A stretch of 64,000 nt of DNA from Hypomesus transpacificus (lineage: Eukaryota > Chordata > Actinopteri > Osmeriformes > Osmeridae): assembly GCF_021917145.1 (NCBI RefSeq), contig NW_025813938.1, positions 2,178,856 through 2,242,855 on the forward strand. Direction: 5' to 3'. The position numbers were made by a program, and so were the translations under genes. This document shows, in pieces, positions 1-11,660 of the stretch (the stretch's first letter is position 1; every line of letters begins with the position of its first letter). The notes under the pieces were generated by a model. It was not told the DNA's origin. It saw nothing but the letters and a program-made list of their open reading frames with translations, and did no database searches.

Positions 1-1123
1 TATACGTTGTATATGAAGGCTGATGTGATGAGTCTGAGGTTGATGAGGTTACTATAAAAACAAACGATTCGATTGATATCTCAGGTCTGAAAAGGAAATC
101 GGAAAATACTGAGCACCCACGTGTGCCGGACTGCCAGGCTACATTCAGTTAAAATTAAACATTGCAGTTGGTGCTAAGTGGAGCGTTTGTCATAGTGTGA
201 TTGGTTTTGTCGCTGTCAGTCCCCTACTCCATATCCTATCCACCAATCACAGCGTGCGCCCGTGAGCACCCTCGGAGGAAAACATAAATCGGCGCCTATG
301 GCTGGATGATAGACTGACGTCACTGATGGTGCATTAAAGGACTTTCCAGACGGAACCCCAACACTGAACAGACAAGTCCATAGGGAGCAGTTGGAAGATT
401 AACGCTTCCTAGATCAAAACAAAGGAAAAGCAAGATACCACAGACAATCTGCTCATACCAATCAACCAGTTTTTTAAGTTGCACTGAAATGATCAGTAAA
501 TCGTTGCACACATTTTTTTTCCATTTATGTTTTTCATTCTCACACAAACAACAACCTGGGTACTTAAGTTAGGGCCTTTGAGCAATGTGCAAAAGCCTTT
601 TATGCCCTAATAATAGCCCTTTCCCTGTTGCGCACACACAATGTAAGATTGAGTTTCTCCTAGCAGCTGTCTTAATTCCCCCCCACAACATTGCACAAGA
701 CTTGCACAAGTAAAATACGGAAAAGGGGGGGTCGTGTTAGTGATGGTCTTTTTAGTGGGGGTCTTTATAATGGATCGTCTCCGGCATTCCCTGAGTATTG
801 AGCAAGATGCCTGAAACTTGAGACTCGTGACTGCAAGCTGCACCCATATCCAATCATAGAGTGTAGCGAGCTATCATATCACTTTCACTATCCTAAACTC
901 GGAGGAACCGTTGAATAAAGTCGTGATTAAGATGATCACGGTGAATTATGCATAATATAAAATGCAAGTTGCTCAACATTAGCTAGAGCATTTTATATGA
1001 TTGGTAGCAGAAACTTCATGGTAACGAGCTAACAATAAGCTAGACCTAGCCAGGTCGTCCAACTCATTGAAAGTTAGGTACGTAGTCGTAGAGGTATACA
1101 AGCTAATTTTAGAAAAAAAATAC
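1..1123 (-). other. mlxip: mlxip intron 1 (part)
   Basis: This stretch lies downstream of the first mlxip coding exon on the minus strand and begins with its GT donor (complement of positions 1122-1123). The rest of the gene would be left of the window. I see no further exon. The short ORFs here have no recognisable family and no splice context. Confidence 0.6.
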
Positions 1124-1440
1124 CTGTATGCAAGTGTCATGCACTCGAACAGTTTAGTCAACGACGCATCTATTGATAGATGTGATGTACTTGTCTTCCC
1201 AAAGTGATAAGTTTGACAGGTCTGCTTGTTCACTGTGTCAAAGTCGTAGCCCTTTTTTGGTGGATGTTCAATGTGTGGTGAAGACACCATGAAGTGACCA
1301 CTGTGGATGATCTGTGATTCACGTCCATCGGACTTCTTAAATCCCAATTGGGATTCCTCTGCGTCCGAGTCATCGTCTTGTTCCTGCTTGATACTCGCCG
1401 GGGTACGGCGATATTGTCGTCGTGGTTCTCTGTTAGCCAT
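1124..1440 (-). CDS. mlxip: MLX-interacting protein (MondoA), first coding exon, partial
   Basis: MondoA is a bHLH-ZIP transcription factor that pairs with MLX and responds to glucose-6-phosphate, moving from cytoplasm and mitochondrial surface to nucleus. Only the N-terminus is here: about 105 codons starting with MANREPRRQYRRTP and ending FECMTLAY before a GT donor at 1123. It contains an acidic DDDSDAEES stretch and then the conserved Mondo N-terminal region (IIHSGHFMVSSPHIEHPPKK, then SLTKLFECMTLAY). The YDFDTVNKQTCQTY segment matches MondoA rather than ChREBP (MLXIPL), which lacks it as I recall the family. The start is the first ATG of the open frame. Remaining exons lie left of position 1. 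The gene reads away from cfap251, in the same direction. Confidence 0.88.
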
Positions 1441-2188
1441 TACTGCTAGCTAGCTAATTAAGTAACCAAAACAGTTGTCTCCAGCGCAGCAGCTAACGAT
1501 AGCAACGTAGCTATCTAGCCTATCTATCAGTGGTACAAGTATTTGGAATAACACAAATACTACCAGCAAATAAACTACCAAGTTAGCTGGTTAACTAATG
1601 CATCGAGTTCTCAAACTACTCATGCTTGTTATTCGTTATCTGGCTTTGTAGTTGATAAGCTTGCTAAACTTGTTTTGCTAACTAGCAGGCTTGCTAGCTA
1701 GCTGACTACCAGCTGACGAAAGTGTTCGCTAAGGAGTTGATTCTACGGTAAGACCTGCTACTCTGCAGTTGCTCCGTCAACTCAAGAATGATTGGCTGCA
1801 GCCACAGCACCACCCTCTGCTGAAAATAACTATCCTGAAATTGTTAGCTAAAGCACAAAGCAGAACTGAATGACTCCTGCAGACTTTATAAATGATAGTC
1901 GTTTACGCTCAAAGCATGTCACATACACGATACAGATCTATATTGTTTATTTCAATATTTGAGGGTAAAGACGCTGTAACAAACTGTGTTGTACTGTATT
2001 CACCGTAACAAGGGGCAGTTATTCATAACACATCACTTTAGTTAATTATTTATTATTCTTCAGTAAACATTTTGCCTTGTTAGTTCCTTAATTTATTTGG
2101 TCACACTTTTATTAAAGCAATATAGCATCTCTGTTGAATGATTCAAAGATATGGACACAAACTAAAGAAACCTTACTTGAAGCCCATT
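1441..2188. other. intergenic, mlxip promoter side and cfap251 3' end
   Basis: Only about 750 bp separate the mlxip start from the cfap251 stop. The left half is rich in TAGC/CTAG words (tagctagctagct types). On the minus strand an AATAAA (complement of 2108-2113) lies about 76 nt past the cfap251 stop and is a plausible polyadenylation signal. No gene is seen. Confidence 0.6.
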
Positions 2189-5100
2189 CTATAAAACCTC
2201 AGACCCTGACAAAATGTTCTCTTGAGATGCAGGAAGTTCATCTCTAATAGATAGGGGGAATCCGAGGATATCTATTGACAATGTTTTCATGGATATCTCT
2301 TCTGGGATCTCGCGCTCCAGTGTGTGTTCTGAATCTGTCGGCATGCAAACCAACATACATGATAGGCAGTTTCTCATCATTACATTTGACACAATACATT
2401 TAAAATTGAATACAAATTTTAATGTTCAGTAAATCATCACGTTCAGCGGAGGAACACTCACCCTCACACTCCAAAGTTCCCGTCTCTGATCTCCCTCCTT
2501 CAGGATTGAGACCCACCAGCGTGCTGAAACACCCAACAAGCTCCTCCTCCGTCATGTGTTCCCCTGACACGAGGAGAGATATCTGACGTATCACTACTGC
2601 GTTTTTAATAATGTAACACCAGTTACAGACACCCATCACACTCACATACAGAACAGTTATTAAACACACCCCTGGCTTGAAGAACCTCCAACAGCTCGTC
2701 CCGGTTGATTGTCGGTTCCCCGTCCGTCGCGTACGGGGAACTTAGAATATCAAATGCACCTTGAAGCTCCTCTTTGGAGATCCCAAACGCTGGCCGATGG
2801 TTGACGTAGAGCTTGATGAACTCCTCTAGGTCTATGTCAGTCACATATTTACCAGTCTCAGCATACCGGCTGAACTTTACCTCGTTCTGCATGTCCTCCA
2901 GCTGGAGAAAGAGTCGGTAAGATGTTAGTTTAAGAATTTAGCTCTGAATTTAACCCCAAAAAAACATAAGTCATTTAGTCAGCTATAAACATATTGAGTT
3001 GCCGAGCTAAAGAGGAATGCTAAAAAGGGTCAAAGACGGATTTGTTTCTAGTTTCAACACATGTACCTCTTGCTCCGTGGGGAAGAAGCCTAAAGCCCTC
3101 ATGACAAAGGACACCTCAGCTAAGGGGATCCGGGCTGAAACCTGTCTTGTTTCCATTGAATCAATGCCTTGGTTACGCAGCTGACAGTAATAAAAGAAAT
3201 CCTCCATTTCCTGGAGAGGAAAACACACAAAAAAAACAATCAGAATGTGAAGATGCATATTATCCACCGTCGGATTTGCAGTCATCCTCGCTGTACGTAC
3301 GTGAAAGAGCGCACCATCTCTCCCTCCCTCCAGGAGACTGTAGAAGGGCGTCAGGTCTTTCCCCCCCAGGGCTGCAGCAGCCTCCAAAGCCCTGAAGAAG
3401 ACAAGGATTCAGAAGCTGCTCCGCAGTGCAAACAACAGTCTCCTAGTCAGACTTGACACTACTGAGTTACTGGGTGTCAGATGGCTGAGTGGTTAGAGAG
3501 ACGGGCTATTAATCAGAAGGTTGTTGGTTCGATTCCTGGCCGTGCCAAATGACGTTGTGTCCTTGGTCAAGGCACTTGAGAATGTCCCTGTACTTACTGT
3601 AAGTCACTCTGGATTAGAGCATCTGCTAAATGTACTAATGTACTGAGTGGAGTCCCTACGTAAGGCTGATTTCCCAGGACAGCACGGAGCAGTCAGACCC
3701 CCCAGCAGTGAAAACGAATCGTCCGTCGTGGGAGCAGGCCAGAGCAGACGCTCCTGTTGGGTGGCAGAGCACAGCAGAGGACTTGTGGGGGTTCCCATCA
3801 AGAGGCAGGATCTGGACACCCACCTTTTAGAAAAAACAGAACAACACCGATTCTGAATGTTTCAGATTCTGTTCTTTTTCTGTTGTTGTTGTTGTTGTTG
3901 GCTACGGGTTAAAGCCTGGACTTGAAAGGTTTGGTATTTCAGTCTCCAACCTTGTCTTTGGTGATGTAAGCCATGTGACGAACTTTAGAATCGTGATCCT
4001 TAGAGATGGGAAGAACCAGCATCTTCTCTACAGGAGACCCGTATCTAGGACCAAGAAGTGTCTTTCTGGAACAGAAAACCAACAGGGTGAACAGTCACAA
4101 ATGAGCAGTTTTTCCCCCCCCAGTGGGACTCGAGCGATACGACACGTCCAAGCACCAAGCCATCACGATCCCTGACCTGCACATCTTGGTTGTGCTGTTG
4201 AAAAGCTTCATCTTGTAGAGGTCTGAGGCGGTGAGGAGGAAGTTCTCTGTGGTCAGTGGAGGGTACCAGGTCATGCAGGTAGGCACGGCGCTCTGCTCGA
4301 TGCGCTCAGAGCTCAGGATCGACAGCTCCTCATCATTTTCCAAGTCGTACTCCACCTAGGGCGGGGGTCAGATGGTTGAGTGGTTATGGAATCGGGCTGA
4401 TAATCAGAAGGTTGACGATTCCCGGCCGTGCAAATTTATATTGTGTCCTTGGGCAAGGCACTTCACCCTACTTGCCTCGAGGAAATGTCCCTGTACTTAC
4501 TGTAAGTCTTTCTGGTTGAGAGCGTCTGCTAAATGACTAAATGCAAATGTAAATGTGAGAGAGAATGACACCAATACCGCTGCATGAGTAACCCAGAAAC
4601 TCCTTTTGATCTGACCGTGTGGGAGGCTCACCAGTCTGTGATCCATGCCCAGGGAAAGCAGCCTAGGCTGGGTGCTGTCCAGGTACTCCCCAAAGAGGAG
4701 ATCCTTAATGGGCTTGTAGTGGGAGTGGTGCCTCCCTATGTACTTCCAGCGCTGCAAGCTCTCGTCGATATTCGAGCGGAACACCATCACTGCCTTGCCT
4801 GCATCCTGAGAGTGGGAGAAGTGGGGGAAGAAAGATTATAGACGAGTGAATCTCTTTCAATAGCTTGAATAAACAGAGAGAAATAAGCCATTATACTATT
4901 CATTACATTTACATTGTATTCGTTTATCTCAAGCTTTTATCAGAGACATACAAAAAAAAATACTTTTAGAAAATACTGCAGCAAATAATGGATTTGAAGG
5001 GCATCGTTTAAACGGTATTTTGGTGGTCAGTCAAGGAACGGGCTGTATATTGCCAGGCACAGAGCAACATACAGCAGAGCTTAACTACAGTGCAACAATA

Positions 5101-8100
5101 ACATGTCTAACCCCTGTTTGGTTTGCTCACCGCTGTGGCCAAGTAGAGGGAATCTGTAGAGAAAGTGATGTGAGTGATACAGTCTTGGCTGTATTTCAAA
5201 CGGTCCTCTTCTTCACTTTGCAGAGTGCACACATCCAGCACATGGACAGCACCATTAGCAAAGCCAACAGCCAAGTAAAATCCTGTCAGAAAACAACACC
5301 ACGTAATCTTTCTTTTTAATTAGTGACGGACACAGTTGTTCAAGTAAACAGCTTGGAAATATATTCAACATTTGGGTTACATTTTTCTTAGTTTTAGTTT
5401 TACTAACTCTAAACCTTTGTCTAATCCTTTTTTTGATAGCACCAGTATCAATACATAACAACAAAAAACGATCGTTATAAGTTATGGTAAGCATACTGGT
5501 ACTTTTCCATGCAAGCTAACCTTGAGGGTCAAAGGTCATGACCTGTATCTGCTTCTCTTCCTCGAAGACCCTGCTGCATCGGGCCATCTTCTGTTCGTAG
5601 TCCCACACTTTGAGGACGCCGCCGTGGCTCCCCATTGCCAGGATCGGTATCTTAGGATGACACGCCAAAGCATACAGTGGCTTGCAATGCTCTTGTATCA
5701 GCGTTTGAGACTCTGCGCTGTTTGCATTCACATGTACCACCGTCGAGCTGATGGTGGACAGAACAAAGTTCCTACAGGTGAGAGAGGAGGTGCAGGGTTA
5801 GCGAGGGGAAGAGGATTAAAAGGAGTCAGATGGCTGAGCGGTGAGGGAGTCGGGCTGGTAATCAGAAAGTTGCTGGATCGATTCCCCGCCGTGCCAAATG
5901 TCCTTGGGAAAAGCACTTCACCCTACTTGCCTCGGGGGCAATGTCCCTGTACTTACTATAAGTCGCTCTTGATAAGAGCGTCTACTAAATGTAAATGTAA
6001 AAGATCTGTTTGAACTATGATTTATACAGGGGCTGGGGTAAACATACAGTACTGATACAACAACAATCTCTCACCGGACGACAAAGGGCTTGGCCTCCAT
6101 TGTGCAGTCTTCCTGATATCCCTGGCTGCAGATGGGAGAAGGCTCCCTGGAGAAGGAGATGGATTTGATGGGGTCCAGTTTGAATTCACTGTACCAGCTT
6201 AAGAGTTTGAAGTTCTCATCATAGAATTTCACATGGCCCAGAAAGTCTCCTGTCACAATGAAGCTAAAGGAATAAAAGACACATAGCACAAAATCTCTAT
6301 GAATAAGCATCTGTACACAAACGGTAGATAGAGACACCGCATTGATGAGGGGGCAGGACTTGCCCAGGGAATGGGAATTCACCTGTCAGTCAGAGTGAGC
6401 ACCGTGATGCCAGCTTCCTGGAGAGGGAACAGTTTGATGGGTTTCCTGATGAGGGCTCTGCTGGTAGAAGAAGCTTGGACCATGTCCCACAGAACCAGGT
6501 TGCCAATCAAGGTGGCTGACAAAGCCTGAAGCCCTTTCCAGTGGAACACAGACTGGCTTAGCTCACCCACAACCTTGTTGAACGTCTTTGGGGTGGGAAG
6601 TCGAATCTCAAATGATTATGTGAAGTAAACGGGCATTAAAGCAGAAGGTTGAAAGCTCATTGACATTATTGGAGTGGAGTTTTACGGCATCTATATCCTT
6701 ACCCTGTCCTGTAGCTTGGGGGCTACATAACTTAAGATCTCATTGTTCTAGAAGAAGAAGAAGAAGAAAAGTTGTGACCAAACAGATAAGACTGTACTGT
6801 ATTTATTGACAAAGATATACAGATTGAACTATGCAATTTACCCTGGTGTAAAATAGGACTTGGCTCTCACTGTTGCTTAGCAGCTCTGTGCTGTCATTTG
6901 GGTTGAAAAGAATATGATTCTGAGGAGATATTGAAAGCAGTTCATGTAACGGCTGTTAATGCGTGTCATTCATTGATCAAATCTCCTTTAATAACATATG
7001 TAACAGTATGTGAAGCGAAGGCGGTTTTGCCCATTTTCGAAGTTACCTGAACTCCGTGCTCTGGTTCGAGTTCAGAGACGCACAATGGATCCTCCGTCTC
7101 ATTGGTCCAGTCCCAAACGCAGACTCGCTGCGGAGAGAATAAAAAAACGACTCAGACTAATTGATCTAGTGTTGAGTGGCCACCTGTCGTGGCCCATAAC
7201 TGAATATCTTACCTGAACCGCTCCAGCCCCAACAGTCACCAAGTGTTTTGAATCTTTCGACAGCGCCAACGTTGCGACACCCCCTTCAGGGTGACAGTCA
7301 AACAATGTACGCACAGGTATCCTAGGATTGAGTGGAATATTTAATTTTTTCTTGCGCTGTCAGCTTCATAATAACTCACAACGCTCTAATCCTTTGTAAT
7401 CACGCCTAATAAATACAAGTCTACCCAGAATAGGAGTCCCATACGATCACCAGACTTTCCTTTCCTTGGTCTGCGGTCACAAGCCAGCGTCTGTCTTCGC
7501 TTACACACAAACACGAAATGGGGCTTCGGTGACCCTTTGGAGAGAGATAAAAAATGTTTGCCCCTGTGTAATACGAATCAAAACTATTGGTTGTAACAAC
7601 GCTGGATAAACTTTGTACACCTAGTATTGTTTTATACACTTCGGTAGCTGGTGAAACTTTTGTAGTGAATATCTGGATGTTTCCAAAACACAGAGTTTTG
7701 TTACTGTAGCCTACCTGGAGGAGATGCTGGGAGTTTGAGGTGTGATCATACATAACTGCAACATTGGCTCCCCCATACAAGATCACTAGTTGGTCCTGAT
7801 CCTGAAGACTGAAGACAGGAAGGGCATGGCTCATCCCAAACACCCAGTCCAGAGTCTGTAAATATACAGAATTTACAACGATTTGTCTCTTGTTCCCCTT
7901 TCAACAAAATAGATTTTTTGTGTGTACTTTTTCGATTTGGAAACTGGGTACAACAGAAGACATAGTCATTACGTTTTTGATAAGTTTGATGATGTATTTA
8001 CCAATGCGTGTGTTTTAACACTGGAGGACTTCTGCTTCGGTATTAATGTCCTACAGTTGGAAGTGTACACTTGAGATATTGATGAATCTCCAGTCGTTAT

Positions 8101-8253
8101 AGACCGGTCATCTGTGCCATGTTCTTCATTCACACTTGTGTCATCTGAACTTTCCCTCTCCTCTTCGTGGCCAAGGTCATTTCCATCATCGCTTTCCGTC
8201 TCATTAGCGCCTTGCTGCATCTCCCGTGGGCTCTCGGTTCCAGCTTTCGACAT
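2189..8253 (-). CDS. cfap251: cilia and flagella associated protein 251 (WDR66)
   Basis: CFAP251 is a WD40-repeat protein of the calmodulin/spoke-associated complex at the base of radial spokes, needed for sperm and ciliary motility. I assembled 20 coding exons with consistent phase (about 985 aa): 8002-8253, 7715-7855, 7425-7534, 7213-7321, 7047-7127, 6842-6919, 6703-6747, 6383-6585, 6075-6263, 5521-5771, 5131-5282, 4632-4805, 4177-4355, 3951-4065, 3660-3823, 3301-3391, 3067-3210, 2670-2901, 2462-2563, 2189-2334. The N-terminus is acidic and Ser/Glu-rich (residues 1-80). WD-type repeats follow (for example [41 protein letters not shown]). The C-terminus is a calmodulin-like EF-hand region ([20 protein letters not shown], then [12 protein letters not shown]). 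Human WDR66 is longer (about 1150 aa), mostly in its Glu-rich N-terminus. Several introns carry tRNA-derived SINEs. Confidence 0.93.
3475..3641 (+). mobile_element. tRNA-derived SINE, copy A
   Basis: The copy starts with a tRNA-Leu-like head (cagatggctgagtggttag ... ggttcgattcc, i.e. A and B boxes) and ends with the tail atctgctaaatgta. It lies in the cfap251 intron between exons 15 and 16, about 20 bp from an exon 15 splice donor on the opposite strand. Confidence 0.8.
4367..4556 (+). mobile_element. tRNA-derived SINE, copy B
   Basis: Same family as the copy at 3475. It fills about 190 of the 276 bp of the cfap251 intron between exons 12 and 13. Its antisense head lies a few bases from the acceptor of exon 13 (exon starts at 4355 on the minus strand). 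Confidence 0.8.
5824..5999 (+). mobile_element. tRNA-derived SINE, copy C
   Basis: Same family: gtcagatggctgagcggtg head, ggatcgattcccc B-box-like segment, and tail agcgtctactaaatgtaaa. It lies in the cfap251 intron between exons 9 and 10. Confidence 0.8.
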
Positions 8254-9639
8254 TTTTCACCGCACACTGCACTTACAGATCAGTAGGAAATTGATGGTTC
8301 CAGACTCCGGACCCACTTTATGTAGAAGAAATTAGTATGGTCTACAAGAAAAGCAGAGTTGCACTACTAGTGCCACTACTCAGTAGTAAGCTAACTAGGG
8401 GAAGCTAGCTACCGCTAACTACAGTACTACTATCAGTAGACTAGCTGACCAGCACTGCAACAAGTGAAATGTTCTATTTCCGTCCACTGAAAAAAATATC
8501 AGTGCGATTAAGAAAGCTGCGAAAGTAACCAGCTAGCAATTTGAGATACACATGCATGAAATTAAGACCGAATTCAGAAACTGAGTTTCCTGTTGCCTAG
8601 ATACCATGATCGAGGGAGGGGCGAGCTATCCTCTGCGTTTCACACTTGTTCCCTTGACAGGTGTTGCACCGAAAGCTGTGACCCATCAGAAACTGTGACA
8701 GCAGAGGGCGCTGCTGCACTTCGTCTGCCCGTGCGTGGTAGACAATGGAGGGCAAAGAACATCGTCTCTACGCGAACGGCGTAAACATAAATATGTTACA
8801 TCCATCCGACGTCGTGCTAATAAAACCAAGTCAACACTTTAATATTGTCGTGCTTTTTTATGGCCTGCCTGGAGACACAGATCTCATCCATACAGAATCT
8901 AAATCGGCTCATTAGCCAGTCATTATCATGGGCCAGTAAGTCATTATGGTCCCTGAATATTCTTTCTCTCCTGATTCGGCCATTGAGTTAGGGGCAGCAG
9001 TGCCAGCAGTTCCATCATGCAGACTGCCCCATACTGCATGGGCGTCCCCGCAGTATTTCAGTGATTATAGGCCTAATTTGGAAAAAAGCGTAGTAGTTAG
9101 GCCTAAACACACGTTTCTTCATACGTGTTTTGTTATTCAAGTTTGGACTGATAAGAGGACAGTGTAGTGATTGCGCGGGAGCTCAGTATTAAATAAATAT
9201 ATTTAGTTATACACCTGGGAAGCACCTGGGCAGCACCAGGGCTGGGAAACACCTGGGAAGCATCTCAAAAATTATTCTCAAAAATTCATTAAAATAATTC
9301 TTTAAAATAATTCAGCTTTCAGTGCAACACCAGTTTTATAATTCAAGATCACAAAGTTATTTTTGTATTAAACCTTTTATTTTTGGCAAATGTGTTGTGA
9401 CTTCAATATAATGCTAATGGTGAAATTAAGAGCACACCACTACCAACATCAACTTCATACTGTGTTTATTTTTTTTATCAGTGAAAACAACTCTTAACAA
9501 ATATGTAATATTTAGCAATGCGTCTAAGAAACCCAACTGAAATTTGCAAATTGCTTGTATAGAGGCTATGTTATATAAACAATTCCATGAAAGTGTTATC
9601 CACCTAGTGATAAAGTGACATGATCGTGCTGGTCAATCT
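8254..9639. other. intergenic, cfap251 promoter and psmd9 3' end
   Basis: This holds the cfap251 upstream region, with an X-box-like site at 8592-8605 (see findings), and AT-rich sequence. On the minus strand an AATAAA (complement of 9475-9480), about 160 nt past the psmd9 stop, may be its polyadenylation signal. The short ORFs here (8593-8784, 8946-9167) have no recognisable family. Confidence 0.5.
8592..8605 (-). promoter_or_regulatory. candidate RFX X-box
   Basis: On the minus strand the sequence reads ggtatctaggcaac: a perfect right half (GGCAAC) and a left half with one mismatch to the RYYNYY consensus, two bases apart. It is about 340 bp upstream of the cfap251 start codon. RFX factors control ciliary genes through such sites. 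This is a motif match by eye only. Confidence 0.3.
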
Positions 9640-11660
9640 TCATCTCTGGATGGGTACTATGTTGCATCTGTTGGAAAACGGGATGCAGGTGTTAACGCGT
9701 GCTAAACCACAGCATGTAAAATCAATACAGTAGTCCATAAGAAAACCATGAGTGTTAGCATAGTACCACGTACCCCAGTAGGCCCCTGCCTGACCAATGC
9801 TGTGGGGTGAGGCTTATCTGAGTTCGCTGTCCATTTCTAATCACTGCAACACGTAATGGTTTCTGCAAAACAAGTAAGCTCATGTCAGAACTGTCAGACC
9901 CTCCTCAAAATTAAAAATTAAGTCTCAAAAGGCACCATACCCCTTCACTGTGCTGTACCACAGAGGCAATATTCTGGAGGTTCTGGAAATTTCCCGTGTT
10001 AACGGAGCCAAACTCAATGATTTCATCACCGAGACTCAGGCCCTTCAGAAGAAAAGAACACACAGCGTCACTTTGACAGGCTAAAGCCGAATGATCGACC
10101 ATAACATGAGCCGTTACAGGTCACACATTTACATTTAGTCGTTTAGCAGACGCTCTTATCCAGAGCGACTTACAGTAAGTACAGGGGACATTCCCCCCGA
10201 GGCAAGTAGGGTGAAGTGCCTTGCCCAAGGACACAACATAATTTGGCACGGCCGGGAATCGAACCAGCAACCTTCAGATTACTAGCCCGACTCCCTCACC
10301 GCTCAGCCACCTGACTTCCTACACGATAAAGACTCACAGCTCGACAGGCAGGCGAGCCTTGCGTGACAGCATCCACGCGGGCGAAGGGAGGGGGCAGAGA
10401 GACTTCTTGCTCCATGACCTCAGGGTCGGCCTCCGCCTCGTCCTGCTTGCGCTTGGCCTTCTCTCGAGAGTGCAGCTTGTGCAGCGCCTCTTCAATCTCC
10501 ACCATAATGGCCTTGTGGTCATTTTGCAGACCTGTCACACAAGCATACAGTGGAGAGGGCCGGAAGTGAGTTAGATACGTCCCCCAGGCAGAATGGAACC
10601 ATTGGTAGCGGTTATTAAGCATTTTACAAAATCCTGCAATACAGCATTCTTACAAGAAATACTGTGACGTGCGGTTCTGATCTGGTACACATTGACATCT
10701 GCGCGTGGGAATCCCTCCTCATCAACCAGAGGGCCCTCCGTGCCAACACCTTGCTGTCAATAGACGTAAAATGCTTTGTTAACACATTTCCCATGATACT
10801 CGTTGAAGTGGCGGATCTAAGGGGTGGCAAGGGGTGGCAGCTGCCACCCCATTTATTTTTATTTTTTATGCATTTAGCAGACGCTTTTATCCAAAGCGAC
10901 TTCCAAGAGAAGGCTTTACAAAAGTGCATAGGTCTCTGATCATGACAACGAGATAGCCCCAAACATTGTGGGTAGCCAAAACCTGAAGCATACATTGTGA
11001 AAAAACCATAAGAGCATGTAGTGAAACAAGTTACAATTAAACAACATGAACCTCAATCTTCCCATGGATAAATATTATTTGTACATTACAGAACATTTCA
11101 GTAAATAATATTAATGTTACTGTTTAATTAAAACTACAATGTTCTAGCCTAATCATTTACCATAGGGAGTACTGTACCCCCTAATTTGGGTTTGATTCGC
11201 CTCCAGGAGGCCACCCAACAACTTCCTTCTGCCACCCCATTTCCACCCCGAATGAAAATCTCTAGATCCGCCCCTGACTCAATGATCTATGAAGCTCTAA
11301 ATCCGTCCTCGCTGTCCTCCACTATTGCTAGCCTATCTGTGAAAAAGACCTACGGAATTAGATTTAGAACTAGAGCTAAATATATTGACATAGGCACTTA
11401 CTGATATTTAGATACTAGCTAATGTTAAAGCTTAACATGGTCTAGTTCATATTACTAGCCTAGCTAGCTATTAGCTAGTTCTCAACCAAGCTTGTTTCAT
11501 ATGACCAAATCATGACGGAAAAATAACATCTTACATCTTCCAAAACGTCGTAGTAGGCTTTAATTTGCTCTTCAATTTCGTCTTTCTTTTTAACAAGAGT
11601 TTGAACATCTTCTACTGTTATTGTAGAATGTCCCATGTTGTTTTCCTCTGTCATCTTCAT
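9640..11660 (-). CDS. psmd9: 26S proteasome non-ATPase subunit 9 (assembly chaperone p27)
   Basis: PSMD9 (Nas2 in yeast) is a PDZ-containing chaperone for assembly of the proteasome base; it binds Rpt5 (PSMC3). Six coding exons give about 212 aa: 11535-11660, 10654-10753, 10338-10531, 9941-10042, 9774-9862, 9640-9667. Human PSMD9 is 223 aa. The N-terminal helical part is visible ([20 protein letters not shown]), then [18 protein letters not shown]. The PDZ domain carries the [16 protein letters not shown] segment and the end is [12 protein letters not shown] used the ATG at 11660; the ATG at 11654 is equally possible and would remove two residues. The open frame also extends upstream of 11660 but without an ATG. 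Intron 1 holds a hAT-type element. Confidence 0.94.
10127..10315 (-). mobile_element. tRNA-derived SINE, copy D
   Basis: An inverted copy of the same family (catttagtcgtttagcagac at its left end, gctcagccacctgac at its right end). It lies in psmd9 intron 3, close to the donor of exon 3. Confidence 0.8.
10806..11276. mobile_element. non-autonomous hAT-like element in psmd9 intron 1
   Basis: The ends form an inverted pair: ggcggatcta at 10810-10819 and tagatccgcc at 11263-11272. The 3' end reads as the inverse of caggggcggatctag, a terminus typical of fish hAT-type short elements as I recall them. Flanking octamers actcgttg (10798-10805) and actcaatg (11277-11284) match at 6 of 8 positions, consistent with an old 8-bp target duplication. 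No transposase is encoded. A SINE-tail fragment (about 10866-10930) is nested inside. Confidence 0.6.
10862..10930 (-). repeat. SINE-tail fragment nested in the hAT-like element
   Basis: The sequence tgcatttagcagacgctttt followed by atccaaagcgacttcc is the conserved tail module shared by many fish SINEs. The same module occurs inverted at about 14463-14508. Confidence 0.6.

Noticed and set aside
3481-3552. Possible tRNA-Leu gene
   Set aside because: The tRNA-like head continues into a SINE body and tail, and the same unit recurs at seven other places.
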